Shown in pieces: positions 1 through 5,134 of a DNA stretch of 5,803 bases. The stretch covers positions 1 to 5,803 of the forward strand of contig SXOY01000358.1 in NCBI GenBank assembly GCA_005776545.1, written 5' to 3'. How positions within the stretch are numbered: position 1 is the stretch's first letter; each line of letters opens with the position of its first letter. The notes under the pieces are model-generated. The model made no database searches. It worked only from the letters and a program-made list of their open reading frames with translations, and was not told the origin of the DNA. The stretch comes from Planctomycetia bacterium. Lineage in GTDB: Bacteria > Planctomycetota > Phycisphaerae > Phycisphaerales > UBA1924. The translations under genes were made by a program, and so were the position numbers.

Positions 1-985
1 GGCCGAAGCTGAGGTCGGCGACGATGTACTCGGCGATGATCCGACTGTCATCAAGCTCCAGGAACGCGTCGCAGCACTCATGGGTAAAGAGGCCGCTGTT
101 TTCGTCCCTTCTGGCACAATGGCTAATCAGACCGCTATTCGCGCTCACACCGAACCAGGCGACGAAGTGATCTGTCACGCCGACTCGCACATTATCCACT
201 ACGAAACCGGTGCACCTGCCGCACTCGCCGGCGTCATGGTCCGTCCGCTCTACGGACCGCGCGGCCTGTTTGACGTCGCCGATGTCGAAGCAGCCGTCCG
301 CCCCGCCAGCTCTCACTTCGCATGTTCAAAACTCCTCGTCATTGAAAACACTCACAACCGCGGCGGCGGCAGCATCTGGCCGATGGACCAAATCAAGCGT
401 GTCGTCGCCGAAGGCCGCAAGCACAACCTCCGCATCCACCTCGATGGTGCTCGCATTTGGAACGCAAGCTCAAAAACCGGAATCGCAGTTGCCGATTACG
501 CCAAGCACTTCGACACCATCAGTTGCTGTTTCTCAAAGGGCCTGGGCGCGCCCGCCGGCTCCGCAGTCTGCGGCAGCAAAGACATCATTACCCGCGTTCA
601 CCGTTTCCGCAAGATGTTCGGAGGCACCATGCGTCAGTCGGGTATTCTCGCCGCTGCCGCATTGCACGCACTTGAAAATCATCGCACGCGATTGGCGGAA
701 GATCACGCACACGCACTTCGTCTGGCGCAAGGTCTCGCATCAATTCCCGGTGTCAAGGTCGATCTCTCCGAGGTCGAGACCAACATGGTGTTCTTCGACA
801 TTGCTCAAGATGTCAGCATGAACGCCGCACAACTCTGCGATAAATTGAAATCTGAAGGCCTGTTGATGCTCTCCACCGCGCCCCGCCGCGTGCGTGCAGT
901 CTGCCATCTCGATGTTGATGCAAAGGCCATCGATCGCGCGATTCAAATCGTCGCAACCTGCGTCACCGGCCGCGTATTGGTCTGA
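1..985 (+). CDS. ltaE: Low-specificity L-threonine aldolase, 5'-truncated
   Basis: This is a cytoplasmic PLP enzyme that cleaves L-threonine or L-allo-threonine to glycine and acetaldehyde. The frame is open from base 2 and shows 327 residues, beginning [20 protein letters not shown], the conserved N-terminal region of the family. Family members are about 340-350 residues, so only a short N-terminus lies off the window. The internal ATG at 80 (MGKEAAVF) is not the true start. Visible motifs are PSGTMANQ (cofactor phosphate region), [10 protein letters not shown] (histidine near the PLP ring), [10 protein letters not shown] (Asp and Arg that hold the PLP, Asp codon at 443) and [10 protein letters not shown], whose Lys codon at 536-538 is the Schiff-base lysine. 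The TGA stop at 983-985 lies 2 nt from the pgi stop on the other strand. No frameshift or missing catalytic residue is seen. Identification to family is secure; preference between threonine isomers cannot be read from sequence. Confidence 0.95.
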   Translation, partial: AEAEVGDDVLGDDPTVIKLQERVAALMGKEAAVFVPSGTMANQTAIRAHTEPGDEVICHADSHIIHYETGAPAALAGVMVRPLYGPRGLFDVADVEAAVRPASSHFACSKLLVIENTHNRGGGSIWPMDQIKRVVAEGRKHNLRIHLDGARIWNASSKTGIAVADYAKHFDTISCCFSKGLGAPAGSAVCGSKDIITRVHRFRKMFGGTMRQSGILAAAALHALENHRTRLAEDHAHALRLAQGLASIPGVKVDLSEVETNMVFFDIAQDVSMNAAQLCDKLKSEGLLMLSTAPRRVRAVCHLDVDAKAIDRAIQIVATCVTGRVLV

Positions 986-987
986 TT

Positions 988-2475
988 TCAATCGTTAATC
1001 ACATGAGCAGTGGGGGACAATCCCTTCTCGACATCAGTCTTGAAGTGTTCAAAACCGCTCCGTCCCATCAAACCAAACGTCGCCTGCTTGCCCAGTTCCA
1101 CCGCTGGCTGGTCATAGGCATCAACATTCAAGAGCAAGCCCGCATACGCGGTCGCCATCTGCCACAGCCAGATGAATTGCCCAACGTGATACGCATCGAT
1201 CTTGGGGAATGTAATCGTAAAGTTCGGCCGCTGACTCTCAACAAGTGCAAACTCCGTCGCGACTTTCTCTGCACGCAAAAGTGTCGCGATACTTGATCCT
1301 TCAAGATACTTGATCGACTCAACACCCAGTCCTCGCGGAATCTGCACATCGCGTTCAAACGTCTCAACTTCCACAAATCCGATCACCTTGTCGTTCGGCC
1401 CCTCGCGATACAACTGCACCTGCGAATGTTGATCAGTGGTTCCCAGCGCCTTGATCGGCGTGAATCCAGCAAAAACCTCATTTCCCTTCAGGTCCTTCTC
1501 TTTCCCAAGACTCTCCGCCCAAAGCTGCCGGTACCAGTCCGCCAGCAGATACAGCGAATTCGCATACGGCATCATCACATGATTCGGCTTGCCCTTGCGC
1601 TCCGCAAGTTCAATCAACAGGAACGCAAGCATCGCTGCCGGATTCCTGAGCACATCAGGCCGCTCGCAACAAGCGTTCATGTCCGCCGCGCCAAGCAGCA
1701 GTTGGTCAATATCAATCCCGCACAACGCCGCCGAAAACAAACCCACCGGCGAAAGCGAGCTGAATCGCCCGCCCACTCCATCGGGAACCGGCAGCGTTGT
1801 GAACTTCTCTGCATCACATATCTGACGCATCGTTCCCTTGGTCGGGTCAGTAATCGCAACGATGTTCGCCGCGTAACCGGGGCCAACTGCATGCTTGAGC
1901 ATGTCACGGATGATCATGAACTGCGCTGCAGTCTCAGCGGTTTCTCCGCTCTTGGAAATGACATTGAACAACGTCTTCTTCAATCCACCCGGCTGACGCG
2001 CACAGAAATCCAGCACTGAACTCAATAGCAACGGATCAACATTGTCCACCACAAACAACCGCGGCAAGTGCTGCGTGCCCGGACGCGCAAGATGCATCGG
2101 CCATTCGTTCTGCGTAAACACGCGCGGCTGCGATGGGTCCTTACCCGAAAGCAAGTTGTAGGTCGATGGCTGCAACGCTGAGTGAATCGCAATATTGCCC
2201 AATGCCGACCCGCCGATCCCCAGCACCACGCACGTATCAAATTTCCCCGCGACCGATGCCACCGCGCCCTTCACTGCCGTCGCATACTCCGTCCTGGTCG
2301 GGTCCAGCGGCAAGTTTCTCCACCGTTCCCATCCCGTCCCTTTCGTGCGATTGAGTCGCGCAGTCGCGCTCGTAATAGCGTCGTGTGCCTCTGCTCCCGC
2401 GCCCAAAATCGCAGAATCAAGTCCATGAGATCCGACACGGTCTGAGAAGCAATTGGCATAGTTCAGTTTCAGCAT
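988..2475 (-). CDS. pgi: Glucose-6-phosphate isomerase
   Basis: The enzyme interconverts glucose-6-phosphate and fructose-6-phosphate in cytoplasmic glycolysis and gluconeogenesis. I prefer the ATG at 2475 (MLKLNYANCFSDRVG, 495 residues); a TTG at 2493 would add six residues, and neither has a clear Shine-Dalgarno sequence. Numbered from the ATG, the protein has two sugar-isomerase (SIS) domains. The first has VLGIGGSALGN (about 84-94) and the phosphate loop SKSGETAE (about 174-181). The PGI signature GVGGRFSSLSPVGL lies near 233-246. Catalytic residues are in place: Glu321 in LWAESLGKEKD, His350 in TTDQHSQVQLY and Lys463 in AVELGKQ. The length and the compact form are closer to the Bacillus/Thermotoga type than to the roughly 550-residue E. 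coli type. It probably shares a transcript with the small ORF just upstream, and it converges tail to tail with ltaE with no terminator between them. Confidence 0.95.
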   Translation of the reverse strand: MLKLNYANCFSDRVGSHGLDSAILGAGAEAHDAITSATARLNRTKGTGWERWRNLPLDPTRTEYATAVKGAVASVAGKFDTCVVLGIGGSALGNIAIHSALQPSTYNLLSGKDPSQPRVFTQNEWPMHLARPGTQHLPRLFVVDNVDPLLLSSVLDFCARQPGGLKKTLFNVISKSGETAETAAQFMIIRDMLKHAVGPGYAANIVAITDPTKGTMRQICDAEKFTTLPVPDGVGGRFSSLSPVGLFSAALCGIDIDQLLLGAADMNACCERPDVLRNPAAMLAFLLIELAERKGKPNHVMMPYANSLYLLADWYRQLWAESLGKEKDLKGNEVFAGFTPIKALGTTDQHSQVQLYREGPNDKVIGFVEVETFERDVQIPRGLGVESIKYLEGSSIATLLRAEKVATEFALVESQRPNFTITFPKIDAYHVGQFIWLWQMATAYAGLLLNVDAYDQPAVELGKQATFGLMGRSGFEHFKTDVEKGLSPTAHVIND

Positions 2476-2499
2476 TGGAATCGAGGGTAGCAACGCGAA

Positions 2500-2712
2500 C
2501 TAGCGCGTTCTCGGTCCGCTCTTTGGTACATAACTCCTGCCGCCGTTCACTTCTTTGCCGATTTTGCCGTCTACGCGGCAAATTCGCTCGCCTTCCCAAT
2601 TCCCAAATTGCACATTCACGGTGTGCTTCGGGTCTCTCTCCCGCAGCCAAAAGCCTTGGAATCGGTACTGCCATAGTCGAAGCACGGAAGCGTCCTCTCT
2701 CCGCACGTGCAC
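2500..2712 (-). CDS. Small hypothetical protein upstream of pgi
   Basis: This 70-codon frame (GTG start at 2712, TAG at 2502-2500) ends 24 nt before the pgi ATG and on the same strand, so the two could form an operon. Other in-frame GTG codons, such as the tenth codon before LRLWQYRFQGFWLRERD, could be the true start, giving about 61 residues. The middle looks like a real beta-rich protein: HTVNVQFGNWEGERICRVDG has alternating hydrophobic residues, Trp and Gly, and ends in a VDGK turn; the tail SYVPKSGPRTR is basic. There is no signal peptide, membrane segment or metal motif. The HxVxVxF...G...VDG pattern faintly resembles short beta-sandwich repeats such as those of FAIM1-like proteins, but that is only a resemblance. 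I do not recognise the family. The overlapping arginine-rich frame at 2417-2737 looks like a shadow. Confidence 0.5.
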   Translation of the reverse strand: MHVRREDASVLRLWQYRFQGFWLRERDPKHTVNVQFGNWEGERICRVDGKIGKEVNGGRSYVPKSGPRTR

Positions 2713-2753
2713 GCTCGATTGTTGCGGCCGGTCCCATTTCTTAGGGGTCGAAC
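2713..2753. promoter_or_regulatory. Short divergent intergenic region
   Basis: Only 41 nt separate the GTG of the minus-strand small ORF (2712) from the GTG of the plus-strand exported-protein gene (2754). I see no convincing -35/-10 pair for either strand. On the plus side AGGGG at 2743-2747 is a plausible ribosome binding site, 6 nt before the GTG. Either leaders are extremely short, or one promoter lies inside the neighbouring gene, or the small ORF starts further downstream than annotated. Confidence 0.35.
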
Positions 2754-3416
2754 GTGAATTCCAAATACGCTGCCTTGCTCGGTCTTGTCGTTGCTGCCTC
2801 TGCCGCGGTTGCTGATCCGACCTTGATCTACTTCAACAACTTCGAGGGCGCAACGCCGAATGTCTCCGGGTTCAGCGGCACGGTTCGGACCTCATACCAC
2901 TACAACTTCTCGCAGTATCTGGGTCGCTATTCGCAGGTTGAACAGGCTTCCCTCACCATTCTTGCCCCCACAGATGTTGTCCTGCCTCCCCCAGGCTCGC
3001 AACTTCGATACACCGTCAGCTGGGACCTCTACATCATCGACTCTTGGGATGCCGGAACCAGCATCTATGGAGATGACCACTGGATCATGACCGCCAACAA
3101 CCAGCAGGTTTTCAATGAGTCATTCGACAACTGGGGCAATCCGCAGACCTCCCGCGCTCCGGACCTCGGCCCAGTGCAGCTTGGCTATGGAAACACCATG
3201 CTCGACTCGATCTACCGTGGATTGTCAGTGAGCTTTGACGGCACTCCCGGCCAGAATCTCGTCCTGAATTTCAGCACCACACCCCTCCAGGGAGTTTGGG
3301 ATGAATCCTGGGGCATAGACAATATTCGCATCAGCTACGAATACGTCCCGTCACCAGGTGCCGCATCTTTGGGTGCAATCGCCTCAATCGCCGCACTCCG
3401 CCGCCGCCGTCGCTAA
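2754..3416 (+). CDS. Secreted hypothetical protein with PEP-CTERM-like sorting tail
   Basis: This 220-residue exported protein has unknown function. Residues 1-20 form a signal peptide (MNSKYAALLGLVVAASAAVA) with an Ala-x-Ala cleavage site before Asp21. The mature part is rich in aromatic and small polar residues and looks like a beta-sandwich: FNNFEGA near its start, SWDLYIIDSWDAGTS and GDDHWIMTANN in the middle, and LSVSFDGTPGQNLVLNF then WGIDNIRISYEYV at the end. The DESWGIDNIRI ending is common in lectin-like jelly-roll domains of planctomycete surface proteins. The C-terminus (about 197-220) has VPSPGAASL, a short hydrophobic stretch and five arginines, a PEP-CTERM-like signal thought to direct processing and retention at the cell surface by an exosortase-type system. 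The GTG start is supported by AGGGG 6 nt upstream and by the signal peptide. The ligand cannot be inferred. Confidence 0.85.
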   Translation: MNSKYAALLGLVVAASAAVADPTLIYFNNFEGATPNVSGFSGTVRTSYHYNFSQYLGRYSQVEQASLTILAPTDVVLPPPGSQLRYTVSWDLYIIDSWDAGTSIYGDDHWIMTANNQQVFNESFDNWGNPQTSRAPDLGPVQLGYGNTMLDSIYRGLSVSFDGTPGQNLVLNFSTTPLQGVWDESWGIDNIRISYEYVPSPGAASLGAIASIAALRRRRR

Positions 3417-3433
3417 AAATCTCCGGTGTTCAT

Positions 3434-3468
3434 GCATTTGGCTCCCTCTAGTGCCTAGTGCCAAATGC
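3434..3468. repeat. 9-bp inverted repeat overlapping the heptamer array
   Basis: GCATTTGGC at 3434-3442 is the exact reverse complement of GCCAAATGC at 3460-3468, with a 17-nt loop. The right arm contains the one divergent heptamer unit (CAAATGC), so the variant base changes create the pairing. No T run follows, so it is not a typical terminator by itself. Confidence 0.55.
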
Positions 3469-3475
3469 CTAGTGC
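3448..3475. repeat. Heptanucleotide tandem repeat, locus 1
   Basis: Four 7-nt units sit in register: CTAGTGC, CTAGTGC, CAAATGC, CTAGTGC. The same unit recurs at 5628-5666. The array lies in non-coding DNA 31 nt after the exported-protein stop and about 50 nt before an intrinsic terminator. It resembles in kind the short tandemly repeated heptamers known from cyanobacteria; its role is unknown. Unit length and lack of unique spacers exclude CRISPR. Confidence 0.8.
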
Positions 3476-3524
3476 CTGTACCTTCCAGAGCGACTCACTA
3501 GACCTACCCAGTATTGAGAGAGAT

Positions 3525-3572
3525 CAGGCCGCGCGTCCCCGTTCAGGGTTGATGTGCGGCCTGTTTTTTATT
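3525..3572 (+). terminator. Intrinsic terminator after the exported-protein gene
   Basis: CAGGCCGC at 3525-3532 pairs perfectly with GCGGCCTG at 3556-3563, followed at once by six T residues, A and TT. The loop is long (23 nt). It lies about 110 nt after the exported-protein stop and before the mraZ promoter, so it separates the two transcription units. Confidence 0.8.
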
Positions 3573-3579
3573 CGACAGG

Positions 3580-3599
3580 TTCTTCACAAGTTATCCACA
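3580..3599 (+). promoter_or_regulatory. Two DnaA-box-like 9-mers
   Basis: TTATCCACA at 3591-3599 is an exact match to the DnaA box consensus TTATNCACA. TTCTTCACA at 3580-3588 differs from it at one position, has the same orientation and starts 11 bp upstream, which puts both on the same helical face. They lie about 100 bp upstream of the predicted mraZ promoter. No further boxes or AT-rich unwinding element are seen, so this is not an origin; control of mraZ by DnaA is possible but unproven, and one 9-mer can occur by chance. Confidence 0.4.
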
Positions 3600-3681
3600 A
3601 TAAACCACCATCAGCCGCCGGAAGTGCACAGTTCCGATACCTAGCACGCACCATATCTTGAAAAAATATCGCAAAATCTCA

Positions 3682-3696
3682 GTTTATCCCCTAAAC
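3682..3696. repeat. Small inverted repeat upstream of the mraZ promoter
   Basis: GTTTA at 3682-3686 and TAAAC at 3692-3696 flank TCCCC. It ends 3 bp before the predicted -35 hexamer, which is a usual place for an operator, but the arms are only 5 bp and could be chance. Confidence 0.25.
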
Positions 3697-3699
3697 GAC

Positions 3700-3728
3700 T
3701 TGCAAAGTGGGGCAAAATGGGGCATAAT
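3700..3728 (+). promoter_or_regulatory. Predicted sigma70-type mraZ promoter
   Basis: TTGCAA at 3700-3705 (4 of 6 matches to TTGACA) and CATAAT at 3723-3728 (5 of 6 matches to TATAAT) are separated by exactly 17 bp. Transcription would start near 3734-3736, one to three bases from the TTG start codon at 3737, giving a leaderless or nearly leaderless mRNA. A weaker alternative -35, TTGAAA at 3658, has no good -10 partner. Confidence 0.6.
3708..3722 (+). promoter_or_regulatory. MraZ boxes (autoregulatory operator)
   Basis: TGGGG occurs at 3708-3712 and again at 3718-3722, a direct repeat with a 10-bp period and the spacer CAAAA. MraZ of E. coli binds TGGGN direct repeats with 5-nt spacers in its own promoter region, and mollicute MraZ binds AAAGTG-type repeats; AAAGTGG is also present at 3704-3710. 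The position immediately upstream of mraZ makes self-regulation the natural reading. Both boxes fall inside the spacer between -35 and -10. Confidence 0.75.
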
Positions 3729-3736
3729 TCCACTCC

Positions 3737-4207
3737 TTGGCAGACTCTCCCGCTCCATGCTTTCTTGGACAGGCCGAAGCCGTGATCGATTCCAAACAAC
3801 GTTTGGCGATTCCGGCGAAGTTCAGAAATGAACTCGGTGAAACGTCCGAGAACCTGAAGTGGGCTTGCCTGCCCTGGCCTGCCGGATACCTCATGCTCCA
3901 TCCCAAGGACCAGTTCCGTGAGATGGCGCAGAACCTCCGAAATCGAATCGCCCCCAACGAGGACGAGTCGAATCTCTGGAGTTCGGTTTTCGGCGAGGCA
4001 GAGTGGGTTGAAATGGATTCTTCGGGACGAGTTGTTCTTCCCAAGCGCCATCTTGAACTCACCGGCATCGGCAATCACGTGGTGGTACTCGGGGCAAATC
4101 ACTGCCTTGAGATTCACGACAAGAGCCGCCGCAAAATCAATGAGCCTGCTGCGTTCTCGCAGTTGCCCTCACTGGTCCGCCGCCTGGAAGATCAACAACG
4201 TCTGTGA
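3737..4207 (+). CDS. mraZ: Transcriptional regulator MraZ
   Basis: MraZ is a DNA-binding regulator of the division and cell wall (dcw) cluster. It assembles as a ring of subunits that binds spaced direct repeats in its own promoter region. This 156-residue protein has the two expected SpoVT/AbrB-like halves, each with the DxxxR motif: FLGQAEAVIDSKQRLAIPAKFR (Asp18, Arg22) and WVEMDSSGRVVLPKRHLEL (Asp94, Arg98), followed by VVVLGANHCLEIHD, which matches the family's C-terminal strand. The TTG at 3737 is the best start: an in-frame TAA lies at 3725-3727, the family's conserved FLG strand comes right after, and the next in-frame start (GTG 3782) would cut that strand off. There is no Shine-Dalgarno sequence. 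The usual next gene, rsmH, is absent; a hairpin begins at the stop codon. Confidence 0.93.
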   Translation: MADSPAPCFLGQAEAVIDSKQRLAIPAKFRNELGETSENLKWACLPWPAGYLMLHPKDQFREMAQNLRNRIAPNEDESNLWSSVFGEAEWVEMDSSGRVVLPKRHLELTGIGNHVVVLGANHCLEIHDKSRRKINEPAAFSQLPSLVRRLEDQQRL

Positions 4208-4234
4208 TTTTGAGTTCAACACTCAACTTCACAG
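4202..4234 (+). other. Hairpin overlapping the mraZ stop codon
   Basis: CTGTGA (4202-4207) and TTGAGT (4210-4215) pair with ACTCAA (4221-4226) and TCACAG (4229-4234), giving two 6-bp helices separated by a symmetrical 2x2 internal loop and closed by a 5-nt loop. The outer helix includes the TGA stop. No T tract follows, so it is more likely an mRNA 3' structure than a terminator. Confidence 0.5.
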
Positions 4235-4442
4235 GCTTCATGAATAAAACTCCTCGCCGCGGCTCATGGATGGGCCAAATAGCGGCGGGCGGGAATGGTG
4301 GCAGCGGAAGTCACCACATCGCACTAGAGGAGAGATAGACCAGTCGCAGGGGAACTTGAGATTGGTCTTTGCCGAAAAACCAAATCAGTACCGAAGACAC
4401 CTCGCGTGGATCCAGGGACGGTTGAAGCGAGAGGGAACCTTC
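4235..4442 (+). ncRNA. Non-coding, possibly structured region between mraZ and the long terminator
   Basis: I see no convincing gene in this stretch. Possible helices follow one another: 4255-4260 with 4282-4287 (CGCCGC/GCGGCG), 4296-4300 with 4312-4316 (TGGTG/CACCA), 4337-4342 with 4363-4368 (AGACCA/TGGTCT) and 4401-4405 with 4427-4431 (CTCGC/GCGAG). Together with the hairpin at the mraZ stop and the terminator at the end, this could be a structured 3' UTR or a small RNA. I checked for the conserved cores of RNase P RNA, tmRNA and SRP RNA and did not find them. Stems of 5-6 bp with loops of about 20 nt also arise by chance, so this is a candidate only. Confidence 0.3.
4240..4338 (+). CDS. 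Possible 32-residue peptide after mraZ
   Basis: An ATG 32 nt after the mraZ stop opens a 33-codon frame ending in TAG. It encodes MNKTPRRGSWMGQIAAG followed by NGGSGSHHIALEER. There is no clear ribosome binding site. The glycine-rich linker and HHIALEE are loosely like the start of RsmH (GHIPVLLEEV), the gene expected here, so it might be a decayed rsmH start, but no later part of RsmH can be read in any frame. It may equally be chance. Confidence 0.2.
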   Translation: MNKTPRRGSWMGQIAAGGNGGSGSHHIALEER

Positions 4443-4493
4443 AAAACCAATAAGACTCGACGCACGGACGCGCATCGAGTCTTATTGGTTTTT
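4443..4493 (+). terminator. Long-stem intrinsic terminator after mraZ
   Basis: The arm AAAACCAATAAGACTCGA (4443-4460) is perfectly repeated in reverse complement at 4475-4492, an 18-bp stem that can gain a further CGC/GCG pairing (4461-4463 with 4470-4472). Five T residues (4489-4493) close the right arm, and the A tract on the left would let it also act on the minus strand. The stem is longer and richer in A/T than most bacterial terminators. It ends 6 nt before the GTG of the next ORF. Confidence 0.75.
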
Positions 4494-4498
4494 GCACC

Positions 4499-5125
4499 GT
4501 GCCACCGGCATTCTTGCGCATTCTTGCCGGTGTTCTTGCTTTGTTTTGGTTCATATCAAGCAAATCTATGAACCAATGCACTCTTATGGTGGTGGAGCGT
4601 CTCACGGAGCCGCAGGTCGCTGAGCGAGTGATGGAATTACGTCTTGCGGCAGGACCCAGATTTGTCGATTCTGCAACCGGGGCGTCGTATGGACCCTATG
4701 ACGCCATGCCAGGCGTAGTGACGGCAGCATCGGCCAACGCCAATGACCTTTCCACGATCTTTTGCACCTTTGTACCCGGACCGAACCAAGACGGAGATAT
4801 CGACGCAACAGTTGACTGCGTCACGAAGCAATGGCGAGTTTATCAGGATGATCGGACCACTTGCGCAGAGACCCTTCAAAACGCAATAAATGCCGCCGGA
4901 CTATTATTTATGATAGCGGTGGTTCTTTGCCTTGCGCGATCTGCAATCGCGCCACCGCCGTTCAATCTCGCTGCTGCATTGGTCTGTGCTGCGGCAGCTG
5001 CGATTATGATCGCGGCTGGACTCAAATTTGCGCATGACGCCCTTAGAACTTGCATGAACGCCGCTACGCGAAAATTCAAGACGAATATGATCAATAACTG
5101 TGGTTTGATAGTTTATGAGATGTGA
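4499..5125 (+). CDS. Membrane protein of unknown function
   Basis: I do not recognise this 208-residue protein. Starting from GTG 4499, residues 5-19 (FLRILAGVLALFWFI) form a membrane anchor or uncleaved signal. A roughly 110-residue domain with Cys27, Cys89, Cys107 and Cys122 follows and is probably outside the cytoplasm, where the cysteines could form disulfides; it includes the acidic DGDIDATVDC. Two more helices lie near 132-147 and 156-175 (Ala-rich), with a basic tail. An in-frame ATG at 4568 would remove the first helix. No Shine-Dalgarno sequence precedes either start, and the GTG is just after the terminator T run, so the promoter is unclear. A 10-bp tandem duplication lies in the N-terminal coding part. 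Codon third positions are less C-rich than in ltaE or pgi. It is followed directly by the zinc-ribbon gene, so they are probably co-transcribed. Confidence 0.7.
   Translation: MPPAFLRILAGVLALFWFISSKSMNQCTLMVVERLTEPQVAERVMELRLAAGPRFVDSATGASYGPYDAMPGVVTAASANANDLSTIFCTFVPGPNQDGDIDATVDCVTKQWRVYQDDRTTCAETLQNAINAAGLLFMIAVVLCLARSAIAPPPFNLAAALVCAAAAAIMIAAGLKFAHDALRTCMNAATRKFKTNMINNCGLIVYEM
4508..4527. repeat. 10-bp perfect tandem duplication
   Basis: GCATTCTTGC occurs twice back to back. It lies in the codons for the first membrane segment of the hypothetical protein that starts at 4499. Ten is not a multiple of three, so gain or loss of one copy moves the reading frame. Confidence 0.8.
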
Positions 5126-5134
5126 GTGTTAACA

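Noticed and set aside
1426..2019. 197-codon plus-strand frame inside pgi
   Set aside because: It is antisense to a complete, motif-bearing pgi, is arginine-rich and has no recognisable domain; it is a shadow frame.
2417..2737. 106-codon minus-strand frame overlapping the small ORF and the pgi start
   Set aside because: It is very arginine/glutamate-rich with no structure and conflicts with the pgi N-terminus; it is a shadow of the better 2500-2712 frame.
3448..3475. Tandem repeats as a CRISPR array
   Set aside because: Units are 7 nt with no unique spacers and there are no cas genes nearby.
3580..3599. Possible replication origin
   Set aside because: Only two DnaA-like boxes, no AT-rich unwinding region and no dnaA, dnaN or parAB genes nearby.
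3641..4117. 158-codon minus-strand frame over mraZ
   Set aside because: It lies opposite a well-supported MraZ and its promoter, with no family features of its own.
4271..4280. GGCCAAATAG, which also occurs in a conserved part of RNase P RNA
   Set aside because: The other conserved cores (GAGGAAAGTC and ACAGAA) are absent and the length does not fit, so the match is chance.
4266..4571. 101-codon plus-strand frame crossing the long terminator
   Set aside because: It reads through both arms of the 18-bp inverted repeat and overlaps the 4499 gene in another frame; composition is not protein-like.
5103..5113. TTTGATAGTTT shared with about 5687-5697 inside the IS end
   Set aside because: Only 11 A/T-rich bases match and the flanks differ; this is not evidence for an IS remnant or attachment site.
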